This document shows, one piece after another, positions 26,330 to 34,482 of a DNA stretch of 35,217 nucleotides (the first letter of the stretch is position 1; each line of letters opens with the position of its first letter). The DNA is from Deltaproteobacteria bacterium (GTDB lineage: Bacteria; Myxococcota_A; Polyangia; GCA-2747355): positions 1 to 35,217 of the forward strand of contig JAFCZD010000005.1 of NCBI GenBank assembly GCA_019314525.1. The letters are read 5' to 3'. The notes below the pieces were generated by a model that did not search any database, had not been told where the DNA came from, and was given only the letters and a program-made list of their open reading frames with translations. The position numbers and the translations under genes were made by a program.

Positions 26330-26862
26330 TACTCGACGATGGGCCAACGAGGTCGCAGTTCACGCTGGCCCCGCATGAGCCTGATGGTTAGATGGCTTTG
26401 TTCAGCCATCTCCTCCCAGACCTTCATGAATTGCCCAGGACGTTCAATGGAGGCGCCGTTCACGCGGGTCACGACATCACCGTGCTGCAGTGTTCCAGGC
26501 CCCCCATAGGCCAACACACGCCAACCAACGAACCTGCCCCGATGAAAAGCTGGCCTCACCTCTAGTTGCCGGATGAAGCTCTGGGCCCCTTTTTTCTGGA
26601 TTCGCTGCAGCGCGGCGCGCCGGATGGCCCAGCCGCCTTCGGCCCTCTTGACCAGAAGCTCATCACTGGACGCGAGCTTGGGTGTCTTGCTCTTGGCCAT
26701 ACTTGCCGACTGCGGTGGCGGGAGATCCGGGAGATCTCGCGTCACGTCTGCACCAGCCGCGTTTGCGCCAGTCACCTCTGGCTTGGGGGTGCTGGCGCAG
26801 CCGGGCAGGGCACACCCGCTGAAAAGAAAAAGAAGGGGGGCAGTCCATCGATATGAGTTCAT
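26329..26862 (-). CDS. PDZ-domain lipoprotein (GspC-like C-terminus)
   Basis: The 177-residue protein has a short signal peptide with two possible lipoprotein cysteines (LFSGC and LPGC). A Pro/Ala-rich linker follows, then a C-terminal PDZ-like domain (GGPGTLQHGDVVTRVNGASIERPGQFMKVWEEM...LTIRLMRGQREL) of the kind found in GspC of type II secretion systems and in periplasmic proteases. No protease motif is present. The start overlaps the thymidylate kinase stop as ATGA. No other secretion gene is near, so its partner is unknown. Confidence 0.78.
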   Translation of the reverse strand: MNSYRWTAPLLFLFSGCALPGCASTPKPEVTGANAAGADVTRDLPDLPPPQSASMAKSKTPKLASSDELLVKRAEGGWAIRRAALQRIQKKGAQSFIRQLEVRPAFHRGRFVGWRVLAYGGPGTLQHGDVVTRVNGASIERPGQFMKVWEEMAEQSHLTIRLMRGQRELRPRWPIVE

Positions 26863-27572
26863 GACCTCTCCTCCCCCCGCAGCGCTTCGAGGGCGCCCAG
26901 AAGCGCAAAGATACTGTTGTGGATCCCCTCTGGAGACGCGTCGCCTTCGATGACCGCCACCTCGCCAATGCGCGCGTCATCATCCCCAAGAGACCTCCTG
27001 GACCGTTGCCAACGTCCCTGGAGGAGGTCCCATGTGGCGCTCCGTGCCTCAGGCTGCAAGAGGTCCTCATAGCGTTCAGCCACACGCTGCTGGAAGCGGT
27101 CCGTTTCGAAAATCTCCGCCGCGTCACCACGACTCGCCCGACGCTGGGCCGCTCGCGCGGGGTGGATTCGCAAGAAAACCGTGAGGTCTGGGATGATGGC
27201 TTGGCGGTTAATTGCCTCCACCCAAGCGTGCTCACATTCGAGCCCCTGATACGCCAATGACGAGAGAAGATAACGATCGCTAACCACGTGCTGGCCCTCA
27301 TCCAGGCGGGGCAAGATCTCGTCGTTGAGATGGTGAAGGCGATCAGCCGCGAAGAGCAGCGCAGTGCCCGCGCTAGGCATCTTCCATTCACCACGCAAAA
27401 CATCCCGCAGAAGGCGTCCCACAGGCCCGCTGGAGGGTTCCTGGGTTAGGTGCGCTGGGTGTCCAGCCTTGGCCAGTTGCTCCACGAGCAGACGCGCCTG
27501 CGTTGTGGTGCCACTGCCATCAATGCCCTCGAGCGCGACGAAGAGCCCACGATCATGGGCATGTGAAATCAA
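26859..27572 (-). CDS. tmk: Thymidylate kinase
   Basis: This 237-residue enzyme phosphorylates dTMP to dTDP. It has the P-loop EGIDGSGTTTQ (Thr in place of the common Lys, as in other members), QEPSSGPVG, DRLHHL and the DRYLLSSLAYQG motif. The start is a TTG with a strong AGGAGG 5 nt upstream and overlaps the preceding stop (TTGA). The C-terminal part (about 180-215) is longer and more charged than usual. It forms a coupled trio with the membrane HEAT protein and the PDZ lipoprotein. Confidence 0.95.
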   Translation of the reverse strand: MISHAHDRGLFVALEGIDGSGTTTQARLLVEQLAKAGHPAHLTQEPSSGPVGRLLRDVLRGEWKMPSAGTALLFAADRLHHLNDEILPRLDEGQHVVSDRYLLSSLAYQGLECEHAWVEAINRQAIIPDLTVFLRIHPARAAQRRASRGDAAEIFETDRFQQRVAERYEDLLQPEARSATWDLLQGRWQRSRRSLGDDDARIGEVAVIEGDASPEGIHNSIFALLGALEALRGEERS

Positions 27573-29497
27573 GGGGTCCTCCTGCGACGCCAGAAGACCA
27601 AAAGCAGCAGAGCAGCGAGACTCGTTCCACCTGCGGCGCTCATAGCCACTTTCATTGAACTGCGGTGCTGATGACGCAAATCGTCGATGCGCTTCTGAGC
27701 CAGTTCACTGCCCGGATCGAGCATAAGAGCACGCTCGAGTCGCCAGCGTCGCCCCGACCCCTCGTCGCGACCAGCTTCAGCGATCAGACGCATCGCTTCA
27801 GCACGCCGAAAAGACGCCGCATTGGGGGCGAGGAGCGCGAGGGCCTTGCCAAGGGCCAGGGCTGCACGAGCATGACAAGCCCGATCACCCTCGGCACACA
27901 ATCCAAGCTGCGCCTCCCCCTCTCTGAGGTAAATACGGGCGATCTCTCCTCGCTCGCTGCCCTCTGGCTGAAGCGCCAAGAGTCGATCCAGCTGCGCCAC
28001 CGCTGTCTTGCGTCGTCCCGTGCGCGCGAGCTTCAGGGCAACTTCATAGCGCTGCCGTTGCGCCTGAGCCCTACGTTCATCCGTCGCAACGGAGAGCTTC
28101 TCAGCCAGGGCTATTCCGTCGTGTTCCCTGCGCAAAGTCTCGGCCACCGCGTCCACCTGGCCCTTTGCGCGACCGGCCTTAATCTCCAAGGTGGCCAAAC
28201 GCGCAGCTAACTCATGTCGAGCCAACTGCCGATAGGTAAGATAGAGAGACCGCGCCCGCTCGGTCTTCTTGCCCCCGGCAAGCTTCAGTTGTCGCTTCGC
28301 CGCTCGCGGAGGGCGACCGCTAACGTAGCGGAGGGCAGCCCAGCGCGCGGCGCGGCGTACCTCACCGTTTGAATCATCCATATGAGCGACCACTGCCGCT
28401 ACCGCCGCCAGGGTTCGCGCCTCTCCATAGGCGTGGAGCATTTCAACCTGGAGGGAGGGATCGGCGTTGGCCAGAGCAAGCTCGGGTCGGGAGCGGTTGA
28501 GGCGATCGAGTTGGTAGCTCGCGTAGCGGGCGATACGATAGGTTAGAGGGTGTTTTAGCAGCGGGGCGCGCGCCAAAGAGGGCACGGCTGCGCTGCCCAT
28601 GGCGCGCAGGGCGCGACCGCATTGGTCGCGAAAAGCTTCTCCATGTCGGTACGCAAAGAGCAAGATCGTCGATCCAGCCTCGCTCCGCCCTGTGGCCACG
28701 AGGGCACGAGTCAGCACGACAGAATAGAGAGCCTCCTGTCGCGCCAGAACAAGTTTCTCAGGGAGCGAAGCGGGATCGAGAACCGAGAGGGCTTCGAGCC
28801 AGTCGGTCTCCTTTTTTGCGTCCTTGCCCTTCACAGGGCTGCTGAAGCGCCCATGGCGATCAGGCACCGCCGCGCCAATGCGACGCAGCACACGCTTGAA
28901 GTTCGCAGCCGAGACTTTGGTGCGCCGTAGGAGGGCACGGTGCAGCAGGGGCAGGTCAGCGGGTTGGGCCGCCAAGATCTCCCTGAGCGCCTTCTTGTGC
29001 CCATTCTTGTCAGCGTTCGCGAGCGCTGCCCGTGTTCTTCTTAGTTGCGAGTCGGTCAGGGTTGGCCGCTCTTGCTCAAAAGGATTGTCTAGGGTCAAGT
29101 TGGCGCCTTGCGCGCCACGCTTGTGGTGTGATTGAGCTGGAGAGGCAGGCGCGTCCACTTGGGAAAGGACCAACGCCAGCCCAGCCGTTGCACCAAGAAC
29201 CGTGGTTGGCCAAAGCAGTCCACGCATCAGCCGCAAAATGCCCATCAGCACGCTAGTTCCAGCCTGGAACAACGCACAAGACGCCTGCCTCAGCGCCCCA
29301 GGGAGCTTCCGACGGAGCGGCGCGATGGCATCCCTGAGCATGTAGGAGATCTGCAGCCAACCTGCCAGCGAGGTGCGGGTTGCGGCCCAGGCAAGACGCA
29401 AGAGCCAGCTGCCCATACGCAACCCGAACGCGAGACTCAGCAAACAGAGGCGGAGCCAGAGGGGGAGGGATGGGGGCTCGTGAACTCTCGAGGTCAT
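27569..29497 (-). CDS. Large membrane protein with HEAT/TPR-like repeats
   Basis: ATG 29497 (MTSRVHEPP) with GAGAGG upstream is preferred to the track start at 29530. The roughly 642-residue product has N-terminal hydrophobic segments (LWLRLCLLSLAFGLRMG, WPTTVLGATAGLALVLS) and a long Ala/Leu/Arg-rich helical region with HEAT-like (NGEVRRAARWAALRYV) and TPR-like repeats. It ends in a C-terminal helix (GGTSLAALLLLVFWRRRR) with a positive end. It therefore probably displays a helical-repeat domain outside the cytoplasm, anchored at both ends. Its stop overlaps the tmk start. The function is unknown. Confidence 0.8.
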   Translation of the reverse strand: MTSRVHEPPSLPLWLRLCLLSLAFGLRMGSWLLRLAWAATRTSLAGWLQISYMLRDAIAPLRRKLPGALRQASCALFQAGTSVLMGILRLMRGLLWPTTVLGATAGLALVLSQVDAPASPAQSHHKRGAQGANLTLDNPFEQERPTLTDSQLRRTRAALANADKNGHKKALREILAAQPADLPLLHRALLRRTKVSAANFKRVLRRIGAAVPDRHGRFSSPVKGKDAKKETDWLEALSVLDPASLPEKLVLARQEALYSVVLTRALVATGRSEAGSTILLFAYRHGEAFRDQCGRALRAMGSAAVPSLARAPLLKHPLTYRIARYASYQLDRLNRSRPELALANADPSLQVEMLHAYGEARTLAAVAAVVAHMDDSNGEVRRAARWAALRYVSGRPPRAAKRQLKLAGGKKTERARSLYLTYRQLARHELAARLATLEIKAGRAKGQVDAVAETLRREHDGIALAEKLSVATDERRAQAQRQRYEVALKLARTGRRKTAVAQLDRLLALQPEGSERGEIARIYLREGEAQLGLCAEGDRACHARAALALGKALALLAPNAASFRRAEAMRLIAEAGRDEGSGRRWRLERALMLDPGSELAQKRIDDLRHQHRSSMKVAMSAAGGTSLAALLLLVFWRRRRTP

Positions 29498-29548
29498 CGG
29501 GACAGGGCCTCTCGTTGCGTGCGCAAACACACGCTAATAGCAGATTCG

Positions 29549-29576
29549 AGTATAGGGAAAAGAGCGGAGACAACAA
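29549..29576 (-). promoter_or_regulatory. Probable sigma-70 promoter for the HEAT-tmk-PDZ operon
   Basis: On the minus strand TTGTTG and TATACT are separated by 16 nt. The -10 box matches 5 of 6 consensus positions, and the site lies about 50 nt before ATG 29497. Confidence 0.5.
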
Positions 29577-29653
29577 AAAAACAGGGTGGGGGTGCAAAAC
29601 TCCTGCGCCTGGATGGCTCCACACTGGACCTTCGCAGGGTAAGTCGCGAACGT

Positions 29654-30016
29654 TTAGTGTAGGGGCGTGGGGGCTACACCAAAAGCCCACTCGGGAAACT
29701 CATCCCGTTCTTCAGCTTCGAAGCTGGAGAAGCGCACTCCCATTCCTGTGAGCGAACGCGTCCGTGAGTCCGAACCATAGTGGAAAAAATAGTGATGTTT
29801 CACCGCACCCCTGGCGACGATGGGCGTCGCTCCATCCGGTGCCTCGAAGGTAACCGCCACAGCCGTGCCGATAGGCAAGGGCTCACGAGTCTCGATGAAG
29901 ATCCCCCCCTCGGAGACATTCCTCGCCACACAGAACGTCTCCCCGTGTGCTGCGGATTCCAGCCTCACGGGGCATAGGGAAGAAAATCTGTGCCAACTGC
30001 GTCGGTCTGTGGACAT
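29654..30016 (-). CDS. PilZ-domain protein (cyclic-di-GMP receptor)
   Basis: The 120-residue protein is a single PilZ domain. The two cyclic-di-GMP-binding signatures are present: RRSWHR near the N-terminus (RxxxR) and NVSEGG (D/NxSxxG). The core strands (GIFIETREPLPIGTAVAVTFEAPDG) and GMGVRFSSF are also typical. It likely acts as a soluble receptor relaying cyclic-di-GMP to motility or surface functions; the partner is unknown. No cyclase or phosphodiesterase gene is nearby. Confidence 0.9.
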   Translation of the reverse strand: MSTDRRSWHRFSSLCPVRLESAAHGETFCVARNVSEGGIFIETREPLPIGTAVAVTFEAPDGATPIVARGAVKHHYFFHYGSDSRTRSLTGMGVRFSSFEAEERDEFPEWAFGVAPTPLH

Positions 30017-30341
30017 TCGGACTCCTCTGCAACCTGAAATGGCTGCAACAGGGCCTATGGTCTACCGAAGGTTTGATGAAGTCAAAAATCCTACATGTAG
30101 GTATTAGTGAGATATATACGTGGCGAGTAAAAGTGTGGGTTTCCCATATGGATGGGGTCATCGCATGAGGACGAACGTGGTATGGTCGATGGGGTAAGAT
30201 TTGGGATAAAGGAAGAGATGTTGCGCTGCTTACTGAAGTTCACCCGAGAGTAATGGCATACTGAAGGCCCCCTTGGGAGTACAACGTGTCTTTCAGCACG
30301 TGAATAGGTTCTCACACGACCCGTCGAAAGCGGGTAACGAA
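30017..30341. other. 325-nt divergent spacer with a perfect palindrome
   Basis: This stretch separates the PilZ gene (minus) from the secreted HEAT gene (plus). I see no gene in it. It contains the perfect 12-bp palindrome CCTACATGTAGG (30090-30101) and an AT-richer segment (TTAGTGAGATATATACG). No convincing sigma-70 or sigma-54 promoter was found on either strand. Confidence 0.6.
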
Positions 30342-31163
30342 ATGAACAAACGCCTCTTTACGGCCATCATTGCCACCCTCAGTCTGCTGTGGGCCCAGCC
30401 TGCGCAAGCAGATCGCATCGATCGTCTCGTGCGTATCCTGAAGACCGATTCTAGCTACAAAGTTCGCATGCAAGTCGCTATCGCCCTCGGCAAACTGAAG
30501 GCGAAACAAGCCGTGGGAGCTTTGATTTACACCTTGCGCGATCCCAACCAAACGGTGCAGGGCGTCGCAGCCGCCGCTCTTGGGCAGATTGGAGACCGCC
30601 GCGCGCTGTCCAGCCTGCGCTCACTGAAGCAACGAACGAAAAATAGTTTTGTACGGAAACAAGCGGCTCGAGCTATCGGCATCATCGATGGGGGAGGTGG
30701 AAGCGCGCCTCCACCCAACGCGCGCTTTTACGTCACCATTGGCAAACTCAGCAACAAATCAGGCAAGGGGGGCGGTCAGCTGTCCAAAGCCTTTGGCGCT
30801 GCTCTGCGCAAGGAGTTTAGCCGGGTCAGTGGAGTGGCAACTCGTTGGTATGGTGGTGGCAAACCAACAGCGAGCCAGCTGCGCAAGCGGCGCATGAAGG
30901 GCTTCGTCATCGATGGCTCAATCCTCAGCCTTTCCCATAAACAAAGCGGTGGAAATATCGAAATTTCTTGCAGTATTCGTGTATCTCTCGCCACCTACCC
31001 AGGTAACAGCATGAAGGCCTTCTACTCCGGGGGCGCGAGCACGGCCGTCTCCGCGCGTTACTTCAACCCCTCACAAGCATTCAGCGTCTACAAAGACCTC
31101 GTTGATGGTGCCGCCACTGGCGCCAAGCAGCATATCGTGCGGTCTTTTTTAGCCCACCAGTAG
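30342..31163 (+). CDS. Secreted HEAT-repeat protein
   Basis: I start at ATG 30342 (MNKRLFTAIIATLSLLWAQPAQA), which gives a clean signal peptide; the track start at 30273 adds a non-signal tail. The roughly 273-residue protein has two or three HEAT repeats (YKVRMQVAIALGKLKAKQAVGALIYTLRDPNQTVQGVAAAALGQIGD), a Gly/Pro linker, and a beta-rich C-terminal domain (RFYVTIGKLSNKSGKGG...). It probably works in the periplasm or at the cell surface as a binding protein. It is co-transcribed with the HAMP-like membrane protein 9 nt downstream. Confidence 0.82.
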   Translation: MNKRLFTAIIATLSLLWAQPAQADRIDRLVRILKTDSSYKVRMQVAIALGKLKAKQAVGALIYTLRDPNQTVQGVAAAALGQIGDRRALSSLRSLKQRTKNSFVRKQAARAIGIIDGGGGSAPPPNARFYVTIGKLSNKSGKGGGQLSKAFGAALRKEFSRVSGVATRWYGGGKPTASQLRKRRMKGFVIDGSILSLSHKQSGGNIEISCSIRVSLATYPGNSMKAFYSGGASTAVSARYFNPSQAFSVYKDLVDGAATGAKQHIVRSFLAHQ

Positions 31164-31172
31164 GAGCAGCAG

Positions 31173-31805
31173 ATGGGCAAGAGTTATAAACGTCACCTTC
31201 GTAATTATCTACTCGACCGCAGGTTCCAACTCCGATTCACCATCATCATCGTGCTCGTCGCCGCGGTGCTCACGGGCGGCCTCGGGTCCTTTTGGTATGG
31301 CGAAATGCGGAAGGCTTCACGAATGGTGGAGGTCAACGCGCTCACCACCATGACCGACGACGAGGTAAAGAAGGTCGAAGATGAGATGGCCACCGACGAT
31401 GGCATTCGCTTGGGAGTGCTTCTCGGCTTCGGTGTACTCCTCGCCTTGGTGCTCGCGGGCTTCAGCATCATCTTCACTCACCGCATTGCAGGACCGCTCT
31501 TCAAGATCAGCCGCCATCTACGCGATCTTCGAGACCACAACCTCTGTGAGGTTTGGGATCTCAGAAAGAGCGACCAGTTGCAGGAGTTCTGGGCCGTTTT
31601 TAAGGAGACGCACACAGCACTACGAGATCGTCAAGAAGAAGAAATTCAGGTATTAGCAGCGGTTTTAACGAAGACCGAGGCCATGGACGGCCTGCAGGAT
31701 GATGAGGCTATCAAGAAGCTCGCGCAGCTCCGAGACAGGAAAATCCTTTCCCTCGAACCGCCTGCCGTCGAACCCTCCGAAGAGGCTGAATCCCAGTCAG
31801 GATGA
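31173..31805 (+). CDS. Two-helix membrane protein with HAMP-like domain
   Basis: The 210-residue protein has two membrane helices (FTIIIVLVAAVLTGGLGSFWY and LGVLLGFGVLLALVLAGFSII) flanking a short extracytoplasmic loop. A HAMP-like linker (THRIAGPLFKISRHLRDLRDHNLCEVWDLRKSDQLQEF) and a charged helical tail follow, with no kinase or methyl-accepting region. GGAG precedes the ATG, and the gap to the HEAT gene is 9 nt. It may act as a signal adaptor for an outside ligand or for the secreted HEAT protein; this is inferred from gene order. Confidence 0.78.
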   Translation: MGKSYKRHLRNYLLDRRFQLRFTIIIVLVAAVLTGGLGSFWYGEMRKASRMVEVNALTTMTDDEVKKVEDEMATDDGIRLGVLLGFGVLLALVLAGFSIIFTHRIAGPLFKISRHLRDLRDHNLCEVWDLRKSDQLQEFWAVFKETHTALRDRQEEEIQVLAAVLTKTEAMDGLQDDEAIKKLAQLRDRKILSLEPPAVEPSEEAESQSG

Positions 31806-31807
31806 AG

Positions 31808-31835
31808 TGACCGGCTCCATCTGACCGGCTCCATC
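31808..31835. repeat. 14-bp tandem repeat between HAMP-like gene and der
   Basis: TGACCGGCTCCATC occurs twice exactly, starting 3 nt after the stop of the HAMP-like gene and ending 10 nt from the der stop. Confidence 0.95.
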
Positions 31836-31844
31836 AGAGCCATC

Positions 31845-33215
31845 TCACTGACGATCTTTTCGCTGTGGCTTCTTGTTCGCTGAGCGTTCTCGTGCGCGGT
31901 AGAAGATGCGCAAAGGCACCCCCTCGAACTTATACTGGTCGCGCAAACGGTTCTGTAGGTAGCGACGATACGAAGTCGTTACACCATCAACATAGTTGAC
32001 GTGCACGATGAATGTGGGTGGTCGCGTGTCAGCTTGGGTAATGTAGAAGAGCCGCACCTGACGTCCGTGATAGGCAGCAGGATGATGAGCGTTGAGGGCT
32101 GATTCCAAGAATCGGTTCAACTCGGAGGTCGAGATGCGCCGTTGGCCCTCAGCATATACTCGCTTCACCATGGGCAGGATCTTATTGACGCCTTTGCCTG
32201 TCTTGGACGAAAGCAGCACCTGGGGGGCATAACTGACGAAGGCGAGCCGGTCGTCGAGTTGCTGGTCCAGCTCACGGCGTGCTTGTCTCCCAGGGACGAG
32301 AAGATCCGCTTTGCTCAAGATCAAGATCAACCCCCGGCCCGCTTCGAGCGCCATATTCGCGATCTTGGCGTCCTGCATTGCGATGGGTTCCGTGGTATCA
32401 AGCAAGAGGCAGGTCACATCTGCCTCACCCACGGCGCGCAGGGCGCGCAGCACGGAGATCTGCTCCATCACCGGTCCAGAGCGGCGCTTGCGACGAATCC
32501 CTGCGGTGTCCACCACCACAATTCGCTCCCCATCGGCGTCAATCTCGACATCCACCGGATCCCGGGTTGTGCCTGGCACATCGGAGACAATGGAACGCTC
32601 AGCGCCAGCGAGCCGGTTGAGCAGGGCGCTCTTGCCCGCGTTGGGTCGCCCCACGAGCGCGATGCGAATACCGTCTCCCTTGGCCGAAGGCTCTGATGCT
32701 CCTGCGTCCGCTCTTTCAGCGGCGATCCACTCGAGGACTGCGTCGATGAGGTCGTCTATGCCAAGCCCATGCTCCGCTGAGACGGGGAAAATGCGCTCGA
32801 CCCCCGTGGCATAGAATTCCGCGACCAAGGGGTCTTGCTTGGGCCCATCAACCTTATTGGCAACATGGAGCGTTGGTTTGCCCGAACGCCGCAGAAGATT
32901 CACGAGCTCGGTGTCCGTGTTGGTGATGCCCTCGCGGGCGTCCCAGATGAGGAGAACGAGATCCGCCTCCTCCACAGCCACTTCTGTCTGCTCACGAATG
33001 AGCCCGTCCATAGCGCCAGGCGTGGCGTCACTCTCGAAACCGCCGGTATCCACCAACTGGAAGGGCACGCCCTCCCACTCAGCCCGTCCATAGTGCCGAT
33101 CACGGGTCAAGCCCGGCTCGTCGGCCACCAGCGCGCTGCGACGCCCCACGAGACGATTGAAAAGAGTTGACTTGCCCACATTGGGGCGACCGACGATGGC
33201 GACAAAAGGAATCAT
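31845..33215 (-). CDS. der: Ribosome-assembly GTPase Der (EngA)
   Basis: The 456-residue protein has two tandem GTPase domains and a C-terminal KH-like domain, the hallmark of Der, which is needed for 50S subunit maturation. Domain 1 has GRPNVGKSTLF, DTGG and ANKVD. Domain 2 has GRPNAGKSALL, DTAGIRRK and, at the place of NKxD, SKAD. The Ser for Asn in the guanine-specificity motif of domain 2 is unusual. The gene follows era by 11 nt, so the two GTPase genes likely form an operon. Confidence 0.96.
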   Translation of the reverse strand: MIPFVAIVGRPNVGKSTLFNRLVGRRSALVADEPGLTRDRHYGRAEWEGVPFQLVDTGGFESDATPGAMDGLIREQTEVAVEEADLVLLIWDAREGITNTDTELVNLLRRSGKPTLHVANKVDGPKQDPLVAEFYATGVERIFPVSAEHGLGIDDLIDAVLEWIAAERADAGASEPSAKGDGIRIALVGRPNAGKSALLNRLAGAERSIVSDVPGTTRDPVDVEIDADGERIVVVDTAGIRRKRRSGPVMEQISVLRALRAVGEADVTCLLLDTTEPIAMQDAKIANMALEAGRGLILILSKADLLVPGRQARRELDQQLDDRLAFVSYAPQVLLSSKTGKGVNKILPMVKRVYAEGQRRISTSELNRFLESALNAHHPAAYHGRQVRLFYITQADTRPPTFIVHVNYVDGVTTSYRRYLQNRLRDQYKFEGVPLRIFYRARERSANKKPQRKDRQ

Positions 33216-33226
33216 TATTCTACTGC

Positions 33227-34183
33227 TTACTCGTAGCCGAAACGGCGACGCAGGGTTGGCTTACGCGTCCAGTCACGACTAACACGGACAACGAGCTTGA
33301 GGTGCACGGTGCACCCGATGAGGCCACTGATCTCTTCACGAGCGAGGGTCCCCACCTCTTTGATGCGGCTGCCCTTGGCACCAATGATGATCGCCTTCTG
33401 CCCCTCACGTTCAACGTGAATGGCGGCCTCGATCATCACGTCCCCCTTTTCGGGGCGCTCCTCAAAGCGCTCCACCTCTACCGCGGTGGCAAAGGGGACC
33501 TCCTCATGGCACTGCAGGAACACTTGCTCACGAATGAACTCAGCCACCAGGAAACGTTCCGCGCGATCAGTGAACATCTCCTCGGGGTAGAGGTGCGGCC
33601 CTGCGGGGAGCATCTTCTGCACCTCATCCACGAAGCGGTCGACACCATCGCCCGCTTGCGCTGACATGGGCACAATGCGGGAGAACCCACGTGAACTCCA
33701 GGCCTCGATCAGGGGCAAAAGCCAGCGACGGTCGCGCAACAAATCGATCTTGTTGAGGACAACGATGAGCGGGATCTCCCCGTGCAACTGGCGAACTTGC
33801 TCGAGCACATACTCGTCTTCGCTGTTCAGCTCAGCCCGTCCACGACGTGCCTTGGAGCTGACCTCGGTGATCAACACGACGCAATCAACGCCATCAAGGG
33901 CGTCGAGGGCCTCCTGCACCATGAAGCGGTTCATATTTGCGCGGGTGCGGTGGATGCCGGGAGTGTCCAGCAAGACCATCTGCGCCTTGGCGTCGGTGCG
34001 TACCCCGAGAATTCTGTTGCGTGTGGTTTGCGGTCGCGGGCTCACGATCGCCAACTTCTCGCCCAATACAGCGTTGAGCAACGTCGACTTGCCAACATTT
34101 GGCCGGCCCACAAGAGCTACAAAGCCAGCATGAGTATCGCTAGGGGATGAGTTGGAGGCTTTGCCTTGGGGTTGACCGCTCAT
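33227..34183 (-). CDS. era: GTPase Era
   Basis: This 318-residue protein has one GTPase domain (GRPNVGKSTLL, the switch region PQTTRNRILG, DTPGIH, NKID) and a KH domain (KAIIIGAKGSRIKEVGTLARE). It ends in the typical DWTRKPTLRRRFGYE tail. Era binds 16S rRNA and helps 30S assembly. The N-terminus carries about 20 extra residues. No clear ribosome site precedes ATG 34183, because this stretch is used by the oppositely oriented gene starting 14 nt away, so the true start could differ slightly. Confidence 0.96.
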   Translation of the reverse strand: MSGQPQGKASNSSPSDTHAGFVALVGRPNVGKSTLLNAVLGEKLAIVSPRPQTTRNRILGVRTDAKAQMVLLDTPGIHRTRANMNRFMVQEALDALDGVDCVVLITEVSSKARRGRAELNSEDEYVLEQVRQLHGEIPLIVVLNKIDLLRDRRWLLPLIEAWSSRGFSRIVPMSAQAGDGVDRFVDEVQKMLPAGPHLYPEEMFTDRAERFLVAEFIREQVFLQCHEEVPFATAVEVERFEERPEKGDVMIEAAIHVEREGQKAIIIGAKGSRIKEVGTLAREEISGLIGCTVHLKLVVRVSRDWTRKPTLRRRFGYE

Positions 34184-34197
34184 GGAAGGAGGTACCC

Positions 34198-34482
34198 ATG
34201 GGCGTGCTTGCCCTGGTGCTCGCTATCATCGCCATGCTCTTCTCGGTGCTCCCCACCTTTGGTGTGGCACAAATGTTGGGTATTGCGCTGGGCATACTCG
34301 CGCTCTTCTTTGGCGCAGTGGCGCGGGATCGCAGCAAGAGAGCGGGGAGGGGGGGGATGCTGGCCACAGCTGCTGTGGTCGTAGGCATCATCGCAATCAT
34401 CGTCAGTGGGCTGGTTTTTGCCACATGTCAGGTCGTCACCCAGGAGATGGGGCAGAAGCTTGGCGACTCCAAGTCCAGGTGA
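34198..34482 (+). CDS. Small membrane protein (about three helices)
   Basis: I start at ATG 34198 (MGVLALVLAII), which has AGGAGG 5 nt upstream; the track start at 34147 lies inside era on the other strand. The 94 residues comprise three hydrophobic stretches (VLALVLAIIAMLFSVL, MLGIALGILALFFGAVA, TAAVVVGIIAIIVSGLVFA) separated by a basic loop (RDRSKRAGRGG), as in DUF4190-like proteins. The 3' end overlaps the convergent barrel gene by 47 nt. The function is unknown. Confidence 0.72.
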   Translation: MGVLALVLAIIAMLFSVLPTFGVAQMLGIALGILALFFGAVARDRSKRAGRGGMLATAAVVVGIIAIIVSGLVFATCQVVTQEMGQKLGDSKSR

